The notes under the pieces are model-generated. The model did no database searches, was not told the origin of the DNA, and saw only the letters and a list, made by a program, of their open reading frames with translations. From Acidobacteriota bacterium (GTDB lineage: Bacteria; Acidobacteriota; UBA6911; RPQK01; JADFOI01), in the NCBI GenBank assembly GCA_022545645.1, contig JACZQQ010000011.1, forward strand, positions 1 through 26,528: a stretch of DNA of 26,528 nucleotides, given 5' to 3'. Shown here piece after piece: positions 21,583-26,528 of the stretch (the first letter of the stretch is position 1; each line of letters opens with the position of its first letter). Both the position numbers and the translations under genes were made by a program.

Positions 21583-23031
21583 ATGTCGCTAGATCTTCGT
21601 GATTTTCTCGATGAAATCGACTCCCTCGGCCTTCTCCGCAAGGTCCGATCTGCCCACTGGGAGCATGAGGTGGGAGCCATCGCCGATCACAACGTGAAGA
21701 GAAACAAATACACCCTTCTTTTTGATGAATTCAAGGACTTTCCCAAGGGCTTCCGGGTCCTGACCGGAGCCCTGGTCGACTCCAAAAGGTTTGCCTTGGC
21801 ACTGGGACTGCCTCCTACACTCACCGATATGGAGCTGGTCAAGCTGCTCAAAGACAACCTGGCCTCCAAGCCCAAGACCCAGAAGAAATATTCAGCGAAA
21901 TTCGTGGACAGCGCTCCCCTCTTTGAGAACGTCATGGAAGGGGACGAAATTGATCTTTACAAGTTTCCCACCCCCAAGTGGTTTGAAGGCGATGGCGGGA
22001 GATACATCGGAACGGGAGACGCCGTGGTGACCCGGGATCCTGAGGCGGGATGGATCAATGTGGGTTCCTACCGGATGATGATTAAGGACGAGAGGACCCT
22101 GTCCCTCTTTTTGGAGGGCCCACGTCATGCCCGATTCATGATCCAGAAGTACTGGGATCGGGGTGAACCGGCACCCATTGCCGTCTCCTTCGGTCATCAT
22201 CCCCTGATCCAGTTGGCTGCCGGCTTGGAGGTGCCCTCGGGCGTTTCTGAATACGACTATGCGGGAACGCTTGCGGAGAAGCCGTATGAGGTCATCAAGG
22301 GTCCTATTACGGGACTGCCCCTGCCTGCAGACAGTGAATTGGCCATCGAGGGCTATGTCTACCAGGAGCGGACCAGCGAGGGTCCCTTCGGGGAGTTCAT
22401 GGGATACTACTCCAGCGGCACCACCCAGAGCCCGACCGTCAAGGTTGAGGCGGTTTACCACAGGAATGACCCCATCATGCTGGGTGCCTGCGTGGGCAAA
22501 CCTCCTCACGATACGGTCTATTTTCGTTGTCCCATGAGGGCAGCTCTGATCTGGGATATCCTGGGAAAAGCCGGAATTGAAGGAATCAAAGGCGTTTGGT
22601 GCCATCCTGCCGGTTATTCCCGAGCCTTCACGGTGGTCTCGGTTGCACAGATGTTTGCCGGCCACGCCAGGATGGCTGGTTACGTGGCCTGCCAGTGCAG
22701 ACCGGGGGCCATCTCGGGAAGATACGTGGTGGTGGTGGACGAGGACATCGATCCCTCCAATCTGGAAGACGTGGTGTGGGCCATGTGCTCCCGCAGCGAT
22801 CCGGCCACAGGAATCGCGATCATCCGGGGAAGTCTGGGGACGCCCCTGGACCCGATTGGCGATCATCAGCCGGGTAAGAATATCCTTGAGTACACCAGCA
22901 ACCGGGCGATTATCTTTGCCGTCAAACCCTTCGGGAGATTGTTGAAGGGTGAGTTTCCGAGAGTGGTTGAGCCCAGCCCGAAGGTCAAGGCGCGAGTCCT
23001 GAAGAAGTGGAGCGAAATTTTCCCCGATTGA
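21583..23031 (+). CDS. UbiD-family (prenylated-FMN) decarboxylase
   Basis: UbiD enzymes decarboxylate or carboxylate aromatic and unsaturated acids using prenylated FMN and Mn/K. The 482-residue protein has the family cofactor and active-site set: Asn159 and Arg164 in INVGSYRM, His182 in EGPRHARF, Glu223 in GVSEYDYAG, and the pair Glu266 and Glu271 in SEGPFGEFMGYY. Spacings of Asn159-Arg164 (5), Asn159-His182 (23) and Glu-Glu (5) match those of Fdc1, so it should be active if prFMN is supplied. No ubiX gene is adjacent and no quinone-pathway gene is near, so a role in aromatic acid metabolism is as likely as ubiquinone or menaquinone synthesis. ATG 21583 gives MSLDLRDFLDEIDSLGLLRKV, a normal start. 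Confidence 0.93.
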   Translation: MSLDLRDFLDEIDSLGLLRKVRSAHWEHEVGAIADHNVKRNKYTLLFDEFKDFPKGFRVLTGALVDSKRFALALGLPPTLTDMELVKLLKDNLASKPKTQKKYSAKFVDSAPLFENVMEGDEIDLYKFPTPKWFEGDGGRYIGTGDAVVTRDPEAGWINVGSYRMMIKDERTLSLFLEGPRHARFMIQKYWDRGEPAPIAVSFGHHPLIQLAAGLEVPSGVSEYDYAGTLAEKPYEVIKGPITGLPLPADSELAIEGYVYQERTSEGPFGEFMGYYSSGTTQSPTVKVEAVYHRNDPIMLGACVGKPPHDTVYFRCPMRAALIWDILGKAGIEGIKGVWCHPAGYSRAFTVVSVAQMFAGHARMAGYVACQCRPGAISGRYVVVVDEDIDPSNLEDVVWAMCSRSDPATGIAIIRGSLGTPLDPIGDHQPGKNILEYTSNRAIIFAVKPFGRLLKGEFPRVVEPSPKVKARVLKKWSEIFPD

Positions 23032-23067
23032 AGGTGGTAAGGACGGCACATCCGGATTTCTTCCCCC

Positions 23068-23101
23068 GACAGCACAACAGCACGGGCGCGCGAAGCGCGC
23101 C
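23068..23101. repeat. GCACGAC octamer array with 7-3-7 hairpin downstream of ubiD
   Basis: CGACAGCACAACAGCACG (23068 to about 23084) leads into the perfect hairpin GGCGCGC (23085-23091), loop GAA, GCGCGCC (23095-23101). GCGAAGC at its tip is a sequence known to form an exceptionally stable DNA mini-hairpin. The right-hand array seen at the other two sites is missing; instead TTGACA begins at the next base. Confidence 0.75.
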
Positions 23102-23130
23102 TTGACAGTCCCACCTGCCTGGGATATACA
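23102..23130 (+). promoter_or_regulatory. Candidate sigma70 promoter for the amidohydrolase gene
   Basis: TTGACA (23102-23107) is a perfect -35 hexamer and TATACA (23125-23130) a four-of-six -10, separated by exactly 17 bases. Transcription would start near 23137, giving a leader of about 56 bases before ATG 23193 with GAGG at 23182-23185. The -35 box directly abuts the repeat hairpin at 23085-23101. Confidence 0.55.
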
Positions 23131-23192
23131 TTCCTTCAATTCATGCTTGAATTCCAACCATTAACTTCAAGAAAAGGTGTTGAGGTGTTGTT

Positions 23193-25046
23193 ATGAAAAG
23201 ACTGGTTGTTCTCCTTTTGGTCATCCCTTTCTTCCAGGTCGTCGGTTTCTCTCAGCTGCATCCCCTGGTTGCAGAGCAAGGCTATGCGGACAGCATTCTG
23301 GTGAACGGCAAGATCGTCACCATGGATGATTGGAGCACCGTTCCCAACACGCCAGGGACCATCGTTGAAGCGATGGCCATCAAAGGCAAGAGGATCATGG
23401 CTCTGGGGACCAATGAGGAAATGCGGGAACTGGCTGGACCCGATACGCGGTTTGTGGACATGGGCAACCGAACCGTGATCCCCGGCATCATTAATCCCCA
23501 CTATCATACTTTTTCACGTGCCTCCAGAACCTATGGCCCCGAGGTGGGTCTCACCGACGAAAGCATCAAGCTGAGTGTGGTTACGGAGACGACAGCAGAG
23601 GCCACCGCCAAGAAGATCCGAGAGACGGTGGTCAACGCCATCCAGGTACAGAACATTCCCCCCGGTAAGTGGATCACGGTGCTTGTGACCGATAACAAGG
23701 CAAATCCCAGTGGGACGGCACGGGGTTGGCTTTATCTGGGCCAGCTCAACCGCAGGCAGATCGACTCTGGGACTGAAAATAATCCGGTGCTGGTTTCCAT
23801 GGGAATCCAGGGGCTTTACAACAGCGCTGCCGTTGAGGCGGTCAAGGCAGTTTTTGAGGACTGGGAGGAAAGTACCGATCTGGAGAACCGTCCTGGAGCT
23901 GGAAGAGACGGATATGCCGCGGTTCCCGATATTCAAGGCCTGACCTTTGAATTCTGGTGGAAGGATGAGCCGGTAGAAAAGATGGCGGAAGCCTTACGCC
24001 TGTATGGGGAGGACGTCATCAAAACAGGGGTCACCACCGTGGGGACACGCATCCTTTTCCCTTCGGTTGTGGAGGCCTACAACTACCTGAATCGACAGGG
24101 CACGATGCCCCATCGTTTAGCCTACTACATCGAATCGCAGAGAGGGAACTTCTGGAATCTCAAGACCATTGAAGAGTTTTACAAAGGGAGCGGTGCTCCC
24201 TGGACCACCCACTCCACCGGCGGAGAAATGCTGTGGCTCAATGGAATGTGCAATGAAATCTGGGATTCCGTGGTCAACGAAGTCTGCATGGGGCCCGATA
24301 TGCCCAATGCCTCGGCTGAAGTGAAGGCCAAGGAGCGATGCCCCAGCCCGGGGACCAAGCCCTGGGAAAGCTACAGGATGGCCATCGTAAACGGCTGGCG
24401 TCCCGTCCAGGCCCACGGCACCTCCAGCCACGGCGCCCGTCTCTACATCCAGATGCTGGAGCAGGCCATGGAGGAAGGGAACTTCAGCCTGGAGTACATG
24501 CGTGGCCTCAGGACCACCCTCGAGCACAACATCTTATTGGGCAATGTGCCGGACGTGATCGCGGGACTCAAAAAGTTCGGCATCATCATCAATGTCAATA
24601 TGGGAATGCTGGGCGGCGTACCCCTCAATATGAAGGTTTATGGTCCCGAGCTGGAAGAATTTGCCATGCCGGTCAAGACTTGGATCAATGAGGGAATCCG
24701 TGTGACCTTTGAGGGAGGAGGGAACTGGCGCCCCATCCACACCCTGGTCACCCGGGAAGTCACGGTGAGGGACTTCGGAGTTCGTCCGGAACCCGGCGAA
24801 GTGCCCGAGGTTGTGGTGCTGCTCCCCGATGAGGCAGTGGATCGAGTTACCGCCCTGAAGATGACCACCAACTGGGCCGCCGAGTACGTGATGGCCGAGG
24901 ATACCATCGGCTCCCTGGAACCCGGGAAATATGCCGACTTCGCGGTACTGGATCGAGATTTCTTTACCATACCCATCGATGAGATCCTGGATATCAAGGT
25001 GGTGGCAACGGGTCTCAGCGGCAAGATGGTCTACGACAATCGATAA
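23193..25046 (+). CDS. Exported YtcJ-like amidohydrolase (amidohydrolase 3 family)
   Basis: The 617-residue protein has a signal peptide (KRLVVLLLVIPFFQVVGFS, cut near 20) and the composite fold of metal-dependent amidohydrolases. An N-terminal sandwich contains ADSILVNGKIVTMDDW, then comes the metal motif VIPGIINPHYH with His103 and His105, a long insert, QAHGTSSHG (His408), LEHN (Glu444, His445) and a C-terminal IGSLEPGKYADFAVLDRDFFTIP that closes the sandwich. YtcJ-like enzymes hydrolyse amide or related bonds, but substrates are mostly unknown. The stretch where the family usually has SDxP reads TFEGGGNWRP (505-514), so the late Asp ligand is missing or replaced. GAGG lies 7 bases before ATG 23193. 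It may act with UbiD on an aromatic or amide compound, but only proximity suggests that. Confidence 0.87.
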   Translation: MKRLVVLLLVIPFFQVVGFSQLHPLVAEQGYADSILVNGKIVTMDDWSTVPNTPGTIVEAMAIKGKRIMALGTNEEMRELAGPDTRFVDMGNRTVIPGIINPHYHTFSRASRTYGPEVGLTDESIKLSVVTETTAEATAKKIRETVVNAIQVQNIPPGKWITVLVTDNKANPSGTARGWLYLGQLNRRQIDSGTENNPVLVSMGIQGLYNSAAVEAVKAVFEDWEESTDLENRPGAGRDGYAAVPDIQGLTFEFWWKDEPVEKMAEALRLYGEDVIKTGVTTVGTRILFPSVVEAYNYLNRQGTMPHRLAYYIESQRGNFWNLKTIEEFYKGSGAPWTTHSTGGEMLWLNGMCNEIWDSVVNEVCMGPDMPNASAEVKAKERCPSPGTKPWESYRMAIVNGWRPVQAHGTSSHGARLYIQMLEQAMEEGNFSLEYMRGLRTTLEHNILLGNVPDVIAGLKKFGIIINVNMGMLGGVPLNMKVYGPELEEFAMPVKTWINEGIRVTFEGGGNWRPIHTLVTREVTVRDFGVRPEPGEVPEVVVLLPDEAVDRVTALKMTTNWAAEYVMAEDTIGSLEPGKYADFAVLDRDFFTIPIDEILDIKVVATGLSGKMVYDNR

Positions 25047-25065
25047 CGGTCTGCTTGATTCACTT

Positions 25066-25139
25066 GTAGGGGCGCACGGCCGTGCGCCCTCTTTCTCCGG
25101 AACGTGGGAGGCACTGTAGGGGCGCACAGCCGTGCGCCC
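25066..25139. repeat. Two GTAGGGGCGCAC hairpins between the amidohydrolase and propeller genes
   Basis: GGGCGCACGGCCGTGCGCCC (25070-25089) is a perfect 20-base palindrome. A near copy with one changed central base lies at 25120-25139, both preceded by TGTAG. Between them is CTCCGGAACGTGGGAGGCAC (25095-25114), also found at 21376-21395. The pair sits between the convergent 3' ends of the amidohydrolase and the minus-strand propeller gene and could act as a bidirectional terminator, although no T-tract is obvious. Confidence 0.75.
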
Positions 25140-25145
25140 TCTTCT

Positions 25146-26042
25146 TCACTCCACCTCAATCCTGGTCACCGAATTACCCAGGTAATTTCCCACCCAAATA
25201 CGGCTCCCATCAAACACCACGGCCCTCGGCCCTTTTCCGACCGCAATCGTTTCCACGATCTCCCCGTCACTCGCCCTTAACTTGGTCACGGTGTGCCCGG
25301 CCGAATTGGTCACCCACATGTGGGTTCCGTCAAAAGCAATCTGTGATCGGGGCCTCTCTCCCGCGGGAAACGTGCCCAGGGTGGCTCCGTCACTGGGTCT
25401 TAACTTCATCACAACATCGCTGCGAAAACATCCCACCCAGATGTTTTCCCCATCGAAGGTCAGGCCAACGGGAGTTCTTCCGACTTCGATCGTCTCCAGG
25501 ATCGTCCCGTCGGTCTGCATCTTGTTTACGGTGTGAGCGTCTCGGTTGGCCACCCAAAGGTCCTTGCCATCAGAGACCACCGCAACCGGCACCTTTCCCA
25601 CGCCAAAAACTCCCACGATCTCCCCATCACTGGCCCGCAACTTGGTAACGGTGTTGCTTTGTCTCTGCGTTACCCAGATGTGTGCCCGGTCATAAGTGAT
25701 GCCGAAGGGCTCACTGCCCAATACAAATGTGCCCAGGGTCTCCCCATCACTGGCCCGCAGCTTACTGACCGTACCTCCGGATCGGTTGGCCACCCAAATA
25801 TTCTCTCCATCAAAGGTGATTCCAACAGGGGCCTGTCCTACTGGATATTCCCCCATGGTGGCCCCGTCGCTGGTGCGAATCTTGGTGACCGTATGGCTTC
25901 CCGCATTGGTCACCCAAATATGCTCCCCGTCGAAGATCATCCGGGCCGGTTGCTTTCCCACCTCAAAATCGGTACCCGGGGCAGAGAAGACCCCAGCCGG
26001 AACCAGAAAGAACAAAAGCAGCGCCGCAAACTTTGGGTTCAT
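25146..26042 (-). CDS. Exported seven-bladed beta-propeller protein (YVTN/Vgb-like repeats)
   Basis: The 298-residue protein has a signal peptide (NPKFAALLLFFLVPAGVFS, cut near 20). Seven consecutive repeats of about 40 residues follow, each reading roughly G-x-x-P-x-x-I-x-F-D-G-x-x-I-W-V-x-N with a later T-V-x-K-L-R-x-S-D-G. Repeats of this type fold as one blade each, so the whole protein is one closed propeller with no extra domain. Similar proteins include virginiamycin B lyase-like and YVTN repeat families, but no catalytic residues can be assigned, so binding or scaffolding is as likely. ATG 26042 is chosen because the signal peptide starts there. The frame extends upstream to 26189, but the extra residues look non-coding. 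AGGG lies about 7 bases upstream on this strand. Confidence 0.85.
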   Translation of the reverse strand: MNPKFAALLLFFLVPAGVFSAPGTDFEVGKQPARMIFDGEHIWVTNAGSHTVTKIRTSDGATMGEYPVGQAPVGITFDGENIWVANRSGGTVSKLRASDGETLGTFVLGSEPFGITYDRAHIWVTQRQSNTVTKLRASDGEIVGVFGVGKVPVAVVSDGKDLWVANRDAHTVNKMQTDGTILETIEVGRTPVGLTFDGENIWVGCFRSDVVMKLRPSDGATLGTFPAGERPRSQIAFDGTHMWVTNSAGHTVTKLRASDGEIVETIAVGKGPRAVVFDGSRIWVGNYLGNSVTRIEVE

Positions 26043-26127
26043 GATGAGCCCTATCCTACTCTGAAAACACCACGCCCTGAAAGGGGTGTTGAAAAGTCGG
26101 CTGACGTCGGTTGACCCAGGTTTCTTG

Positions 26128-26152
26128 TGTAGGGGCGCACAGCCGTGCGCCC
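26128..26152. repeat. Third GTAGGGGCGCAC hairpin, upstream of the propeller gene
   Basis: GGGCGCACAGCCGTGCGCCC (26133-26152) preceded by TGTAG is identical to the copy at 25120-25139 and in the same orientation. The two copies therefore bracket the propeller gene as direct repeats about 1 kb apart. Confidence 0.75.
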
Positions 26153-26180
26153 TATAAGCCGTAGATAGAACGAAAGTTGT

Positions 26181-26200
26181 GGGGTACATCTATGTACCCC
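26181..26200. other. Stem-loop in the divergent gap
   Basis: GGGGTACAT (26181-26189), loop CT, ATGTACCCC (26192-26200) form a perfect 9-base-pair stem. It lies between the divergent propeller gene and the last gene, in a 196-base gap (26043-26238) that otherwise holds the GTAGGGGCGCAC hairpin. It could be an operator-like palindrome or another repeat. No T-run follows. Confidence 0.5.
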
Positions 26201-26238
26201 TTACAGCCACCGACACCCCCACCCGCTACAATACTCCC

Positions 26239-26528
26239 GTGAGCGCTCGCCCATCACCAGCTCATTTTTACCTCGACTGGCTCAAAGTCGTCTTCTTCAA
26301 GCCTTTTGGGCCTGCACCTGTAATATTTGGAACTCTGACCGTCCTGGGTGCAGTGACTACCCTATTCAAGCCGGACCTGCTGGGCGAGCTGAACTGGCTT
26401 TTGTGGGTGGTTCCCCTGTCCGTTTTCCTTCTTTTCCTTCTCCTGGGTGTTCTCTGGGCTCCGTGGATCATGCATCAAGAGCGGGATGCAGGGGCATCTA
26501 GCAAGATTAAGCCTCCGAGACTAACCGT
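26239..26528 (+). CDS. Membrane protein, function unknown (5' part, cut by window end)
   Basis: From GTG 26239 the frame stays open to the window end (96 codons). It reads MSARPSPAHFYLDWLKVVFF, then two hydrophobic stretches (about residues 25-40, APVIFGTLTVLGAVTTLF, and 52-75, LNWLLWVVPLSVFLLFLLLGVLWAP), and then a polar region (HQERDAGASKIKPPR). A protein with two helices followed by a cytoplasmic domain is suggested; I do not recognise the family. No ribosome binding site is seen, but TACAAT at 26227-26232 sits 6 bases upstream and could start a leaderless message. The true start and full length are unknown. Confidence 0.5.
   Translation, partial: MSARPSPAHFYLDWLKVVFFKPFGPAPVIFGTLTVLGAVTTLFKPDLLGELNWLLWVVPLSVFLLFLLLGVLWAPWIMHQERDAGASSKIKPPRLT

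Noticed and set aside
21892..23157. Long minus-strand open frame (421 codons) opposite ubiD
   Set aside because: It lies across a gene with clear UbiD active-site residues, and its translation shows no coherent hydrophobic or motif pattern. It is a frame shadow.
25533..26114. Plus-strand open frame of 193 codons opposite the propeller gene
   Set aside because: Its repeated look comes from the seven propeller repeats read on the wrong strand. The minus strand has the signal peptide and regular blades.

Overview
The window (26,528 bases, moderately GC-rich, many GTG and TTG starts) reads as a chromosomal segment of a Gram-negative, outer-membrane-bearing bacterium. The outer membrane is shown by BamA, two Skp/OmpH-like chaperones, LolCE/LolD and lipid A genes (lpxD, fabZ, lpxA, lpxI). 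LpxI in place of LpxH, a ClpC-type Clp ATPase, GatB, a SpoIID-domain lipoprotein and abundant short intergenic repeats fit an Acidobacteriota-like organism. That placement is inference; no rRNA or other phylogenetic marker was compared. I saw no tRNA, rRNA, CRISPR array, transposase or phage gene.

Layout. Bases 1-3495 are housekeeping genes on the plus strand: the 3' end of pgsA, an enoyl-CoA hydratase, ribH, nusB and lysS. Bases 3602-8251 hold the lipoprotein-release transporter (lolC/E, lolD) and clpC. Bases 8584-16590 form an envelope-biogenesis block: bamA, two ompH/skp paralogs, lpxD, fabZ, lpxA, lpxI and a Gfo/Idh/MocA oxidoreductase that may modify the lipid A precursor. Bases 16774-20789 hold a SpoIID lipoprotein, miaA, gatB and a stand-alone receiver protein, with tight overlaps between miaA, gatB and the receiver gene. 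From about 20786 the region looks more accessory: a convergent small membrane protein, a UbiD-family decarboxylase, an exported YtcJ-like amidohydrolase, a minus-strand exported seven-bladed beta-propeller, and a membrane protein cut by the window end.

How the genes work together. LolCDE sends lipoproteins out, BamA and Skp assemble outer-membrane proteins, and LpxD/FabZ/LpxA/LpxI build lipid A. PgsA makes phosphatidylglycerol, and the SpoIID protein probably trims peptidoglycan. The core of the window is therefore largely an envelope assembly island, interspersed with translation genes (lysS, miaA, gatB).

The most unusual content is intergenic. Several unrelated families of 7-nt or 8-nt tandem units occur, mostly as inverted pairs or built around perfect hairpins. 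A 28-nt pair of heptamer arms differing at one position encloses the ribH-nusB gap. An AT-rich heptamer pair lies before clpC. Octamer arrays of the GCACGAC type each carry a 7-3-7 hairpin whose stem sequence differs while pairing is kept. Other hairpin families flank lolCD and the propeller gene. I recognise no encoded mobile enzyme for any of them here. These repeats are the best candidate for something undescribed.
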